Source: Gammaproteobacteria bacterium (GTDB taxonomy: Bacteria; Pseudomonadota; Gammaproteobacteria; Pseudomonadales; Pseudomonadaceae). From it: a stretch of 64,000 nt of DNA. Position 1 is the first letter of the stretch. The number at the start of each line of letters is the position of its first letter. The stretch spans positions 170,924 to 234,923 of the forward strand of contig JAMCWB010000005.1 in the NCBI GenBank assembly GCA_023475025.1. The letters are read 5' to 3'. Both the position numbers and the translations under genes were made by a program. Shown here one piece after another: positions 24,441 to 33,580 of the stretch. The notes beneath the pieces were generated by a model. That model did not search any database and was not told where the DNA came from. It worked only from the letters and a program-made list of their open reading frames with translations.

Positions 24441-25528
24441 GTGATCTCGACCTGCAGGCCAAACTTCGTCATAACGCGCTTGAGTTCCCCTGGTCTGAGC
24501 CGCCAGAACAGGGACATTTACGTGAGCTTGCCGATGGCCTGCTTTGGTTGAGGATGCCGCTTCCTTTCGGTCTCGATCACATCAACCTCTACCTATTGCG
24601 CCATGAACATGGATGGGTCGTAGTTGATACCGGACTGAACACAGATCAAAGTATTGCGGTATGGGAGCGCGTCTGTAGTGAGGTACTGCAAGGTGAACCT
24701 GTACTAGCAGTGATCGCTACTCATTGCCATTACGATCATACCGGTATGGTGGTCTGGCTAAGCGACCGTTTTCAGTGCCCGGTCTATATGACCTTTGGTG
24801 AGTACAGTTCCATCTTGCTGCCCAGCGCTGCAGTCGATGAAGCGCCCTGGCAATTCCGTCAGTTTTACCAGCGCGCAGGTCTGTCAACCGATGAAGTTGA
24901 TGGGTTGCATGCCGCCGTAGGTTCTTCAATGTTCAAAAATGAAGCACCTCACAGTTACCGACGGCTGCGTGATGGCGATCTTCTTAGCATTGGCAAACGC
25001 CGCTGGCGAATTGTTGTTGGCGCTGGCCATTCGCCCGAACACGCCTGCCTCTACAACGAAGAAGACCAGTTACTGATTTCCGGTGATCAGGTCTTGCCTC
25101 GTATCACCTCGAGTATCTGCATCACGGTAACTGAGCCAGAAGCCAACCCGCTTCAAGAGTGGCTTAACTCCCTGAAACGGTTGCGTAGTATTCCTGACAC
25201 TGTGTTGGTTTTACCGGCACACGAACTTCCCTTTCGTGGCTTGCACTTCCGTTTACAACAACTTCAGCAGCATCACGAATTACACCTGGACCAGCTCATG
25301 TCGGCTCTGGAAAGCCCGCAGTCGGTTGATCAGTGTCGTGCGCTGCTATTTCCTCGGGTTCGCAACAGCTTTGACCGCTTGATGGCCATCGGCGAAACCC
25401 AGGCCCACCTGAATTTCCTCATGGAAGAGGGAAGCCTGCAGCGTGAACTTTGTGATGAGGTCTGGCGTTATAGCCTCAAGCACAGTGACGCCCAGGCAGT
25501 GACTTTGGCAGAAGACATACACGTGTAA
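24437..25528 (+). CDS. Metallo-beta-lactamase-fold hydrolase, possible thioesterase
   Basis: 363 aa with a GTG start overlapping the ligase stop. The zinc motif THCHYDH gives H96, H98, D100 and H101; further ligands are likely in GHSPEHACLY and ISGDQVLP. It resembles glyoxalase-II-like hydrolases with an added C-terminal helical part. No signal peptide, so cytoplasmic, unlike the MBL protein at 28766. Next to a CoA ligase it may release stalled CoA esters or open a lactone; neither is proven. Confidence 0.78.
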   Translation: MSDLDLQAKLRHNALEFPWSEPPEQGHLRELADGLLWLRMPLPFGLDHINLYLLRHEHGWVVVDTGLNTDQSIAVWERVCSEVLQGEPVLAVIATHCHYDHTGMVVWLSDRFQCPVYMTFGEYSSILLPSAAVDEAPWQFRQFYQRAGLSTDEVDGLHAAVGSSMFKNEAPHSYRRLRDGDLLSIGKRRWRIVVGAGHSPEHACLYNEEDQLLISGDQVLPRITSSICITVTEPEANPLQEWLNSLKRLRSIPDTVLVLPAHELPFRGLHFRLQQLQQHHELHLDQLMSALESPQSVDQCRALLFPRVRNSFDRLMAIGETQAHLNFLMEEGSLQRELCDEVWRYSLKHSDAQAVTLAEDIHV

Positions 25529-25575
25529 CACAACGACATGAAGGGTTCGTTGACCCTGAAATGATAGGAGCAGTT

Positions 25576-27201
25576 ATGAACAAAAATAAAAAGAAGAGTA
25601 CGCCTCGCGCGTCAGCTACTTTTGCTGTTGCCTCGCTGGCACTGGCAGTCGCTGCAGTCTCTTCCACCAGCGCGCACGCAGGCGAGCCTATTAGTTTTTC
25701 TAATGGCGGTACCCTGGATTGGACCGTGACTACCGGCTACGGCATCGGTGTACGTATGCGCGGTCAAGACTCTAAACTTATTGACAACATTAATGCCGAC
25801 GATGGCAATCGAAACTTCGATCGTCACTCACTGACGACTAATCGGCTGAGTGTGCTGGCCGAGATGATTTACCGTAAAGATAACTATGGCGCTGTTTTGC
25901 GCGGTAGTACTTTTTACGATCATGTTTATCACAGTAGTAATGATAATGACTCTCCTGGCACGGTTAACAAAGAAGGGCGAAATGATCGCTTTACCAGTGA
26001 TGCCAAAAAGTATTCTGGTGGTCAAACACGCTTTCTTGACGCCTATGTGTTTGCTGATTTTGATCTACCTAGTGAGCAACGGTTAAGCGTTAAAGCCGGT
26101 CGACATATGGTCGCCTGGGGTGAAGGGCTTTTCTATCCAGGTGTAAATGGTGTGCAGGGTCCTGTTAACGTAGTTAATTCGGGTCAACCGGGTGTTGAAG
26201 TTAAGGACATCTTGTTGCCCGTAGGTCAGGTTTCTGCTGCATGGTCGGTTACTCCGGACTTTGGGCTGGAAGCCTATTACCAATATGAGTGGAAGGGTAA
26301 CGAGCTCAACCCGGTAGGCTCCTACCTGTCGACTACAGATGTAGTTGGTCCGGGTAGTGAGTTTATTCTGGTCAACCTGGCCCCGGGCTTTAATACCCAG
26401 ATTAATTATGCAGGCACTAATAAGCCTCGTTCGAATGGGCAATATGGTATTCGAGCCATGTACCGTCCAAACTTGGATTGGGAGCTTGGTCTTTTTCATG
26501 TGCGCTACCATGATCGAAACCCCTCTGGCGTGACCCAAGGTGGCTTTGGTCTTAATCCAATCAGCCCTATGCTACCGACAACCTATGAAGTGAACTACTT
26601 CGAGGATATCAAACTGACCGGGGTGAGTGTTTCAACTCGTTGGGGTGATACCCAGATCGGTGGTGAGTGGTCTTATCGTACCGGTGCGCCGATTAATGTG
26701 ATGACGCCTGGTGGTCCTTCAGCCACTAAAGGCTCTGGTCAGCAAATGCAACTAAGCTTCATTCATGCGCTGGGGCATATGCCATGGGCAAGCTCAACAA
26801 CTTTTGTTGGTGAAGTGGTTCATCAGCGTGCAAACAGCGTTGATCGTCACCCAAGTGGCAGTAAAGACTTTACTTACAGAACTGATACAGCATGGCAGAC
26901 CAAGTCAGCAACCGCCTATACACTTCAGGCTGTGCTGTCATACCCAGGGATTTTTTCAGGTTGGGATCTTAACGTACCGGTTAACTGGTCTCATGTTGTA
27001 GAGGGTGCAACACCGCTAACCGGAACCATTGCAGCCGGGCAAGACGATAAGCGCCTATCAGTTGGTATGACTTTCCGTCGCTTGAACAATCTTGAGCTCA
27101 GTACAACCTATACGGCTTATCTGAGTTCAGCGAATCCTGAAAGACGTCGCACACTTTCAGATCGCGACAATATCACTTTTGGTGCTAAATATTCCTTTTA
27201 A
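25576..27201 (+). CDS. DUF1302 outer-membrane protein
   Basis: 541 aa from the ATG at 25576 (AGGAG, 5-base spacing). A lysine-rich start, hydrophobic core and SAHA|GE give a signal peptide of about 37 residues. The rest is rich in aromatic and alternating polar/non-polar stretches typical of a beta-barrel (for example YGIGVRMRG, RLSVKAGRHMVAWGEG) and ends in ...ITFGAKYSF, the terminal Phe of outer-membrane barrels. DUF1302 proteins commonly sit with DUF1329, YCF48 and MMPL genes in degraders of sterols, alkanes and other hydrophobic compounds. Likely a passage for steroid across the outer membrane. Confidence 0.85.
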   Translation: MNKNKKKSTPRASATFAVASLALAVAAVSSTSAHAGEPISFSNGGTLDWTVTTGYGIGVRMRGQDSKLIDNINADDGNRNFDRHSLTTNRLSVLAEMIYRKDNYGAVLRGSTFYDHVYHSSNDNDSPGTVNKEGRNDRFTSDAKKYSGGQTRFLDAYVFADFDLPSEQRLSVKAGRHMVAWGEGLFYPGVNGVQGPVNVVNSGQPGVEVKDILLPVGQVSAAWSVTPDFGLEAYYQYEWKGNELNPVGSYLSTTDVVGPGSEFILVNLAPGFNTQINYAGTNKPRSNGQYGIRAMYRPNLDWELGLFHVRYHDRNPSGVTQGGFGLNPISPMLPTTYEVNYFEDIKLTGVSVSTRWGDTQIGGEWSYRTGAPINVMTPGGPSATKGSGQQMQLSFIHALGHMPWASSTTFVGEVVHQRANSVDRHPSGSKDFTYRTDTAWQTKSATAYTLQAVLSYPGIFSGWDLNVPVNWSHVVEGATPLTGTIAAGQDDKRLSVGMTFRRLNNLELSTTYTAYLSSANPERRRTLSDRDNITFGAKYSF

Positions 27202-27238
27202 TAGGGTTGTATTTCGTAATGGCCAAAGGCGATAGCGA

Positions 27239-27254
27239 TAGTCTGATTGGACGA
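27239..27254. promoter_or_regulatory. Regulon palindrome copy 6 (DUF1329)
   Basis: TAGTC-TGATTG-GACGA followed by TG. CATAAT at 27276 starts 22 bp after it, the best -10 match of the set. It shows that the DUF1329 gene can be transcribed apart from the DUF1302 gene upstream. Confidence 0.68.
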
Positions 27255-27315
27255 TGAGTGCAGGTTGCCGACGATCATAATGTATGAAGATACAACACCA
27301 GTGGAGACAAAAATA

Positions 27316-28698
27316 ATGAGTAAACATGGTGCAGTAATTACTCTTGCAGCTGCAGTTAGCTTGGCTATTTCCAGCCTGGCCAATGCTGCTGTTTCACCAG
27401 AAGAAGCAGCTCGACTTGGGCAGGATCTGACGTGTGTCGGTGCAGAACGCGCAGGTAATGCTGATGGATCAATTCCTGAATTTACCGGAAAATATGTTGG
27501 TGTTGTGCCGGGCTGGACCCCGGAACCCAACAGCGGTGAACATCCTGTAGACCCTTTTGCGGATGATCCGATCCTATTAGAAATTAATGCTTCTAATTAC
27601 AAAGATCATTTGGAGAACCTGACTGACGGCCAGGTTGCCATGTTCGAACGGTATCCAGATACCTATGTTATTAATGTGTATCAAGGGCGACGTGATTTCG
27701 CCTATCCCGATTTCGTTTGTGAGCGGGCTAAGTGGAATGCGTTAAATGCAGAGTTGACCCATGATGGAATGGGGATTAGTGCCAAAGGCTTTATTCCTTT
27801 CCCGATTCCGAAAAATGGTTATGAATTGAAATGGAACCATCAGGTTCCGTTCCGCTCAACGACACAGGATGAGACGCGAGATATTGGTGCAGTCACCGCC
27901 AGTGGTAATATTAGCTGGGGGCGTTCACATGGCATATGTCTTAATTCAGGTAACTTTGCTGACCGAGAAATAATGACAAATGAACCGCCAGGCGTAATGG
28001 CGTACTGCTCCACACAGGTTCTGCTGCCTTTGCGCGAACGCGGCAATATGTCCATGAATCATGAGCCATTTAACTGGGCGACATCCGCACGTACTGCGTG
28101 GTCTTACAATACGGGTACACGACGTGTTCGGCTAGCGCCGGGTTATGGTTTTGATCAGCCAATGCCTGGTAGTAATGGCACGATGACTATTGACGAAGAT
28201 CGCTTGTTTAATGGATCGCCTGAGCGCTATGACTGGACTTTGGTAGGTAAGCGTGAAGTTTATGTCCCTGCTAATGCTTACAAGCTGAACTCAAAAGAAA
28301 CATCCTATGATGAGCTGCTTACAGTAAACCACCCGAATCCAGAATTTCTTCGCTATGAAAAGCGACGTGTGTGGGTTTTGGAAGCCAACCTGAAGTCAAC
28401 AAGTCGCCATCTGTATTCACGACGTGTGCTGTTTATTGACGAGGATAATTGGCATGGTGTTATGGCTGATAATTACGATACCCGCGGCAACCTTTGGAAG
28501 CACGGTATTTTAAGCTACTACTATCATCCGGACACTAGTGCATGGCAAGCGGGTACATCTTTTTATCACGATTTGAATAGCAGCTCCTACGTTGGATATT
28601 CAATGACTATGGATCGTGAAAAGGGGCCTATATTGAATCGTAATGACTTGACTCCATCTATGTTCACCCCTGATCGCTTGCGTGCTATGGGGCGTTAA
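27316..28698 (+). CDS. DUF1329 envelope protein
   Basis: 460 aa from the ATG at 27316 (GGAG 9 bases upstream). Signal peptide MSKHGAVITLAAAVSLAISS with cleavage near ANA|AVS. The mature part has the DUF1329 pattern (FIPFPIPKNGYELKWNH, RTAWSYNTGTRRVRLAPGYG, RVWVLEANLKS, HLYSRRVLFIDEDNW), a family with a LolB/lipoprotein-sorting-like fold, here with no lipobox. It partners DUF1302 in many genomes. A role as a periplasmic carrier of hydrophobic substrate is inferred. A strong terminator follows. Confidence 0.85.
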   Translation: MSKHGAVITLAAAVSLAISSLANAAVSPEEAARLGQDLTCVGAERAGNADGSIPEFTGKYVGVVPGWTPEPNSGEHPVDPFADDPILLEINASNYKDHLENLTDGQVAMFERYPDTYVINVYQGRRDFAYPDFVCERAKWNALNAELTHDGMGISAKGFIPFPIPKNGYELKWNHQVPFRSTTQDETRDIGAVTASGNISWGRSHGICLNSGNFADREIMTNEPPGVMAYCSTQVLLPLRERGNMSMNHEPFNWATSARTAWSYNTGTRRVRLAPGYGFDQPMPGSNGTMTIDEDRLFNGSPERYDWTLVGKREVYVPANAYKLNSKETSYDELLTVNHPNPEFLRYEKRRVWVLEANLKSTSRHLYSRRVLFIDEDNWHGVMADNYDTRGNLWKHGILSYYYHPDTSAWQAGTSFYHDLNSSSYVGYSMTMDREKGPILNRNDLTPSMFTPDRLRAMGR

Positions 28699-28722
28699 AT
28701 TCTATATTTCCAGTGTTAATGG

Positions 28723-28749
28723 AGCGGCGCCTTGTGCGCCGCTTTTTTT
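28723..28749 (+). terminator. Intrinsic terminator after DUF1329
   Basis: AGCGGCGC-CTTGT-GCGCCGCT followed by seven T's, 25 bp after the stop. The next gene starts 17 bp later, so it depends on read-through or its own promoter. Confidence 0.88.
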
Positions 28750-28765
28750 AAGCAAAGGTATTCTT

Positions 28766-30196
28766 ATGAAAGCTTATAAAAAAATATTGCAATTATCAGT
28801 TGCGTCGATATTTAGTTTGTCTATTGGATCTGGGAGTGCAGGCCAAGATGGTAGTTTCAATAGTGTTGAGATGAGAGCTGAAGTATTCAAGAAATATCCT
28901 TCAGTTCTTGAAGCTTTAACATCAAATTCTAATATTGGTTTTGGCGGTGCTTTTTCACATGCGATCGCTAATAACATGCACAGCAGAACCAACCCCAAAG
29001 CCATTCAAGATGCGTACGATTTTCTTGAAGTGGAAGCCTATGGTGACGGGGTCTGGTTATTGCGTTTTCCTTTTGTCAATGTGGCTGTATTTGAAACAAG
29101 TGAAGGTTTGGTTCTAGTTGATGCTGCTTATGCTCCGGCAGGTCCGGCATTACTTGACGCGATCAGGGAAATAAGTGACAAGAAGGTGCATTCAATTATT
29201 ATCACCCATCATCATGCAGATCACGCTTACGGGGCTTGGTCAATCATAGAGGCTGGGGATAACCCTCAAATTATTACTACATCTGACTATATGTATGAAA
29301 TGTATCTTGATACCAAACTTGCATCTCACACACTTGTTGGTTTGAATAACCAGCATCCTGATAATGTGCCGAGATCAGTAAGTGACGTTTTGCAACCAAC
29401 GGTAACCTTCAATGGCGAAATGGAGTACATTGTTGGTGAGACTACCTTTAACCTTTATAGTGCCCGCGGCGAAACGGCTGACCATTTATGGGTTCATGTG
29501 CCGATGCACGATTTAGTTGTCAGCGCTGATTTGTGGCAACCTTTTTTGCCAAATGCAGGTAATGGAAAGCGACGCCAAAGATATGTCGGGGACTGGGCTC
29601 GTGCTTTGAGATCTATGATCGCATTGAAGCCAAATATTTTACTTCCTATGCATGGTTCCGCGATGCACGGCTTTGAGGAAATTGAAGATAAGTTAGGTGC
29701 TACTGCTTTGGTTTTTGAGTCAGCTGTTAATCAGGTTACAGAAGGCCTTAATTCTGGTTTGCGCCGTGATCAAATTATCGAAAACATGCAAATGCCTAAG
29801 GAGTTGGTCGGCCGTCCAGATATGGCCGAAACCTATAATCGTTTCAGTGACATAGGTAAAACTGTCTTTAAGGAATACAATGGTTGGTGGGATGGCGTTC
29901 CTTCAAATTTTACAGAGGCTGATTTTGTTTCTAAAGGTGCTGCCCTGGCTGACATGTCTGGTGGGCGTGATAAGTTTTTGGCTCATGTAAATAAACTATC
30001 CGATAGTAATATCAAGCTGGCGAGTTACTTTTCAGATATTGCTTATTATTCATGGCCTAAAGATCCAGATGTGTTGAGTCTTTCATTGGACGTGTATGCT
30101 AAAAGGATAACACCTGACGTTCCAACTCAAGAGTTAACGATTTATCTTTCTCATATGGCTGAATTAATGCATGCTCTTAAGTCTTTAGATGATTGA
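28766..30196 (+). CDS. Exported alkyl-sulfatase-like metallo-beta-lactamase protein
   Basis: 476 aa from the ATG at 28766 (AAAGG upstream). Signal peptide MKAYKKILQLSVASIFSLSI with a GSGSAG|QD-like end. The zinc motif THHHADH gives H148, H150, D152 and H153; RGETADHLWVHVP and LLPMHGSAMHG follow; then an alkyl-sulfatase dimerisation-type region with YNGWWDGVPS (~370). SdsA1-type sulfatases are ~650 aa with a C-terminal SCP2 domain, which is missing here. Codons are clearly more AT-rich than in the catabolic operons. It could hydrolyse steroid sulfate or another ester outside the cytoplasm; that substrate is a guess. Confidence 0.78.
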   Translation: MKAYKKILQLSVASIFSLSIGSGSAGQDGSFNSVEMRAEVFKKYPSVLEALTSNSNIGFGGAFSHAIANNMHSRTNPKAIQDAYDFLEVEAYGDGVWLLRFPFVNVAVFETSEGLVLVDAAYAPAGPALLDAIREISDKKVHSIIITHHHADHAYGAWSIIEAGDNPQIITTSDYMYEMYLDTKLASHTLVGLNNQHPDNVPRSVSDVLQPTVTFNGEMEYIVGETTFNLYSARGETADHLWVHVPMHDLVVSADLWQPFLPNAGNGKRRQRYVGDWARALRSMIALKPNILLPMHGSAMHGFEEIEDKLGATALVFESAVNQVTEGLNSGLRRDQIIENMQMPKELVGRPDMAETYNRFSDIGKTVFKEYNGWWDGVPSNFTEADFVSKGAALADMSGGRDKFLAHVNKLSDSNIKLASYFSDIAYYSWPKDPDVLSLSLDVYAKRITPDVPTQELTIYLSHMAELMHALKSLDD

Positions 30197-30240
30197 GTTG
30201 ACGCCTGATCTACCATAAGCCAGTATTTTGGAGTGTAAAG

Positions 30241-30270
30241 AATGCCCGCCTTTGACGCGGGCATTTTTTT
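30241..30270. terminator. Two-way terminator
   Basis: AATGCCCGC-CTTTGAC-GCGGGCATT followed by T's on the plus strand. It lies between convergent genes 28766-30196 and 30269-31000 and can act on both. Confidence 0.85.
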
Positions 30271-31000
30271 AGCGATGCAGAGTGCCTGATATTTTCGAAT
30301 CGAGCTGCCTGCTTAAAACTGTAGCATTTAATCTTACTATGGTCGGTGTATAAGGATGACCAGAAACGGTTCGAGTCCATCCTTGCTGCATTTCACTGTA
30401 GCTTCTTTTTAACATGTTCCAGCGTGGTATTATGTTATTGTGTTCGTTGTCAGGATAGAGCTCATTAATTTCGTCATCGAGTATGGATACCAAGTCGCTG
30501 AGGTGCATTGTATAGTAGTTGCTTGCTAAGCCTTCATAGCTCTCAGCAAGGCCAACATAGCTTTTATATAAATAGCGCAAGCTAAGGTAGTTATTCACTA
30601 AAATACTATTATAGAGTTTGTCCTGCTCTGGTGTATGCAGTTGATCTAATGCTTGTAGTAATATTAGATATAGATTGCTAAGTTCCTCGGTAGTTGGGGT
30701 CTTGCCTTCCTCAAGGCCTTGAACCATGTTCTTTAGACCACTGGTAAATTGACCAAGGTTGTTTGGTGTGGCCTGTGATGCCCGTTCCTGGCGTTGATTT
30801 GCATTTTCAATAATTTGGAGTGACTGTTGCAGTTCATTGCGTTCGCGACGTTGAAGGCCTTCTGCTTGCATATGCAAAAGTAGTGATAAGGCGTGCATGC
30901 TCTCCCGTTGGAGCGCAACGTTCTCTGGGATGGTGGCGCCCGTAGCAGCAAAGCTGAATAAGGTACTTAATACCATGACACTGATGAGTTTTTTTATCAT
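30269..31000 (-). CDS. Exported alpha-helical protein of unknown function
   Basis: 243 aa from the ATG at 31000, chosen because AAGGAAG lies 7 bases before it; a GTG at 31006 would overlap that site. Signal peptide MIKKLISVMVLSTLFSFAA with cleavage near TGA|TIP. The mature protein is rich in Q, E, L and S and predicted helical (GLQRRERNELQQSLQIIENA, NLYLILLQALDQLH), with no Cys and no motif I know. It is AT-rich like its convergent neighbour. The nearest upstream palindrome (31123) faces away from it, so regulation is unclear. Confidence 0.7.
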   Translation of the reverse strand: MIKKLISVMVLSTLFSFAATGATIPENVALQRESMHALSLLLHMQAEGLQRRERNELQQSLQIIENANQRQERASQATPNNLGQFTSGLKNMVQGLEEGKTPTTEELSNLYLILLQALDQLHTPEQDKLYNSILVNNYLSLRYLYKSYVGLAESYEGLASNYYTMHLSDLVSILDDEINELYPDNEHNNIIPRWNMLKRSYSEMQQGWTRTVSGHPYTPTIVRLNATVLSRQLDSKISGTLHR

Positions 31001-31122
31001 ATTCACTTCCTTGCAGGGTGTTTTCAGGTTTGCCTAACCTTTGAGTGGATAGGGCGTTCTAATAATCCGAAAAATTGATTGTGGCAGCCTCGTCCGTTTG
31101 AAGATGCTTGCAGGGGTATATA

Positions 31123-31138
31123 TAGGCCTTATGGACGA
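31123..31138. promoter_or_regulatory. Regulon palindrome copy 7 (31229 operon)
   Basis: TAGGC-CTTATG-GACGA followed by TG. GACAAT at 31161 starts exactly 23 bp after it. A weaker half-match TCGTC-CGTTTG-AAGAT lies at 31090-31105. It is 91 bp before the thiolase start. Confidence 0.65.
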
Positions 31139-31228
31139 TGAACTGGCCTATCAGGCACCAGACAATGCTGATATTGGTTAAACAACAACACCTGCTTTGC
31201 GTTTTTAACGCCATACAAGGGGAAGAGC

Positions 31229-32440
31229 ATGGGTTTGAAAGGTACAGCGGCGATTGTCGGTGCCGCTCAATACAAGCCGGAGAAGTATTCGACGGCGCCA
31301 CAGATGTTTCATCTTGAGCAGGTCGCTGACCTGGCGGCTCAGGCGTTGGCTGATGCAGACTTGCAAGCAAGTGATCTTGATGGTCTTTGCATCAATGGTC
31401 CGCACTTCCATGAAGCGTCCAGCTTTGTGCCTGCCATGGCAGCGGAATACCTTGGCATTGGTGTTAATTTCGCAGAAGTCGTTGATCTGGGCGGTACTAC
31501 TGCTGTCGGGATGATCTGGCGTGCTGCTGCGGCAATTGAGCTTGGTATCTGCCAGGCGGTGCTCTGTGTTTTGCCGCAACGCATGGCGCCTTTTGGTCCT
31601 GATGATGATCCTTCAGCCATGGCTCGGGCCATGCGCTTTGGCGGCCATAGTACTCAATACGGTGCCCCTGAAGCAGAGTTTGATTTGCCCTATGGTCACA
31701 TGGGTCAAAATACCGGTTATGCCATGATTGCCCAGCGCTATGCCGCCCAGTATGGTTATGATCAGCGCGCTATGGCAAAAATTGCTGTGGATCAGCGTAT
31801 CAGTGCCCAGGCTCACCCGGATGCTATCTTCCGTGGCCAGACGTTGACTATCGAGGATGTGCTTAACAGCAAGATGGTGGCTGATCCGCTGCATATTCTT
31901 GAAATTGTAATGCCGGTCGCAGGTGGTGCTGCAGTCATTGTTGCGTCTAAAGAAGTGGCTGCCAAGGCTAAAGGTCGCCCGGCTTATATCACGGGCTTTG
32001 GTGAGCGTTTGGGTTACAAGTCGCCCAGTTACTCAGCCGATATGACTGAAACCCCGGTAGGCCCGGCAGCGCGTAGCGCTTTTGCCATGTCGGGCCTTCG
32101 TCCTTCTGATATGCATGCTGCGCAGATCTATGACTGCTACACCATTACTGTCCTCCTCAGCCTTGAGGATGCGGGCTTCTGCGCCAAAGGTGAGGGTATG
32201 CGCTTTGTGCTGGAAAACGATCTGACCTTTAAGGGTAACTTCCCCATGAATACGCATGGCGGTCAGCTCAGTTTTGGCCAGGCCGGCGCTGCCGGTGGTT
32301 TTTCTCAGGTGATTGAGGCTTATCAGCAAATCGCTCGCAAGGCCGGCGATCGTCAGCTCAAGCTGTGTGATCAGGTGTTTGTCTCAGGCACCGGTGGTGT
32401 CATGAGCGAGCAGGGCGCATTGATTCTTCAGGGAGCTTGA
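31229..32440 (+). CDS. SCP2/Ltp-type thiolase-fold protein, aldolase candidate
   Basis: 403 aa, start after GGGGAAGAG. It shares the Ltp2-type pattern: a thiolase fold without the usual DRxCxSG cysteine (the region reads VVDLGGTTAVGMI), YDCYTITVLLSLEDAGF, FPMNTHGGQLSFGQAGAAGG and a C-terminal VSGTGGVMSEQGALIL. It is 4 bp ahead of a DUF35-MaoC fusion, so it probably forms an aldolase/hydratase complex like Ltp2-ChsH2. In cholate degraders such a set (Shy1/Sal1) removes acetyl-CoA as an aldehyde-forming cleavage of the C24 chain. The thiolase versus aldolase choice cannot be settled by eye. Confidence 0.78.
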   Translation: MGLKGTAAIVGAAQYKPEKYSTAPQMFHLEQVADLAAQALADADLQASDLDGLCINGPHFHEASSFVPAMAAEYLGIGVNFAEVVDLGGTTAVGMIWRAAAAIELGICQAVLCVLPQRMAPFGPDDDPSAMARAMRFGGHSTQYGAPEAEFDLPYGHMGQNTGYAMIAQRYAAQYGYDQRAMAKIAVDQRISAQAHPDAIFRGQTLTIEDVLNSKMVADPLHILEIVMPVAGGAAVIVASKEVAAKAKGRPAYITGFGERLGYKSPSYSADMTETPVGPAARSAFAMSGLRPSDMHAAQIYDCYTITVLLSLEDAGFCAKGEGMRFVLENDLTFKGNFPMNTHGGQLSFGQAGAAGGFSQVIEAYQQIARKAGDRQLKLCDQVFVSGTGGVMSEQGALILQGA

Positions 32441-32443
32441 GTT

Positions 32444-33382
32444 ATGTCGAATAAACCCATGCCACTGGCAACGTCAATTTCCGCACCTTTTTGGGATGGT
32501 CTCAAACAAGGCAAGATTTTGCTTCAGCAATGTAACAGTTGTCAGCAGTGGACCTTTTATCCCCGTCGCCATTGCAGCCACTGCTTGTCTCATGACTTGT
32601 CCTGGCAGGAGGTTTCGGGTCAGGGTACTTTGTATACCTATACAGTCGCCCGTGTTCCTACGTTGCCCGAGTTTGCTGGCGCTGAATTACAAATTCTTGC
32701 TGTCGTAGATCTTGAGCAGGGGGTGCGAATAAATACTACCCTCATCGGCCTTGAGCCTGATCAAATCAAGATTGGTATGCCAGTGAAACCTGTGCGCGCG
32801 CGGGTCAAGGATGATGGCACCGTTCTGTTGCGCTATACCGGCGTGGACGTTGACTTGACTGAGCGTGACGAGGTGCTCAAGGCGCCACCCGTAGCGGAAC
32901 ATAATGATGCACCGCTCAAACGCAAGATTGACGTCAAGGACACAGATGCACTCAAGGCGCTGGTATCTGATGAGTACAGTGACTGGAGTAACCAGATCCT
33001 GGTGGATCAAGGGCTGATCAATGATTTTGCCCAGCTGTCTGGTGACGATTACTGGATTCATACCGACCCTGAGCGAGCGCGAAAGGAGGGCCCATTCGGC
33101 GGGACCATTGCACATGGTGCTCTGGTTCAAGTGTTGATGTCGCGTATGCAGGTTCCGCTGGAGTTTGAAGTGGTCGGCTTTACCAATATGGTGAATTACG
33201 GTTCTGAACGCTTGCGTTTTCCGAGCCCTGTTCCGGCGGGGTCGCTGTTACATTCACGGGCCAGGGTCAAGTCTGTTGATGTCTCGGCGCGAGGCACCCA
33301 GATGGTGCTGGAGATCAATGTGCATGTCGTTGGCCAAGAGCGTCCTGCCGTGATCAACGACCTGGTTATTCTTTATATGTAA
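32444..33382 (+). CDS. DUF35-MaoC fusion: scaffold plus enoyl-CoA hydratase
   Basis: 312 aa. N-terminal DUF35 domain (~1-140) with zinc ribbon C-NS-C ... C-SH-C and OB-fold (QGTLYTYTVARVPTLPEF). A linker of ~30 residues follows, then a MaoC hotdog domain (~170-312) with the hydratase-2 motif FAQLSGDDYWIHTDPERA and GGTIAHG. The domain order is the reverse of ChsH2 (1-711), and the hotdog keeps the catalytic Asp/His. It is probably both docking protein for the thiolase-fold enzyme encoded just upstream and the hydratase itself. A terminator follows. Confidence 0.85.
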   Translation: MSNKPMPLATSISAPFWDGLKQGKILLQQCNSCQQWTFYPRRHCSHCLSHDLSWQEVSGQGTLYTYTVARVPTLPEFAGAELQILAVVDLEQGVRINTTLIGLEPDQIKIGMPVKPVRARVKDDGTVLLRYTGVDVDLTERDEVLKAPPVAEHNDAPLKRKIDVKDTDALKALVSDEYSDWSNQILVDQGLINDFAQLSGDDYWIHTDPERARKEGPFGGTIAHGALVQVLMSRMQVPLEFEVVGFTNMVNYGSERLRFPSPVPAGSLLHSRARVKSVDVSARGTQMVLEINVHVVGQERPAVINDLVILYM

Positions 33383-33423
33383 GTTCATTGTGCTGTTCTG
33401 TCGCCTTCGTTGCGACTCTCCTC

Positions 33424-33453
33424 CCGCCTCTGTTCGCAGAGGCGGTTTTTTTT
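33424..33453 (+). terminator. Intrinsic terminator
   Basis: CCGCCTCTG-TTCG-CAGAGGCGG followed by eight T's: a 9-bp stem with a stable TTCG loop, 41 bp after the DUF35-MaoC stop. Confidence 0.9.
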
Positions 33454-33496
33454 ATCTGAAAATCGTAAACCCCCGTTTTTATTGGTCTCCCGGCTT

Positions 33497-33512
33497 TAGT
33501 CTCAATGGACGA
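33497..33512. promoter_or_regulatory. Regulon palindrome copy 8 (ring-degradation operon)
   Basis: TAGTC-TCAATG-GACGA followed by TG, identical to copy 5. CAACAAT at 33535 starts 23 bp after it. It stands before a 14.6-kb operon (33581-48218). Confidence 0.68.
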
Positions 33513-33580
33513 TGAAGCTGGACTGCCCTGCGCGCAACAATCACTGCAAGCCCTGAAAGCAATGATTAAGGAGTGGTGGC

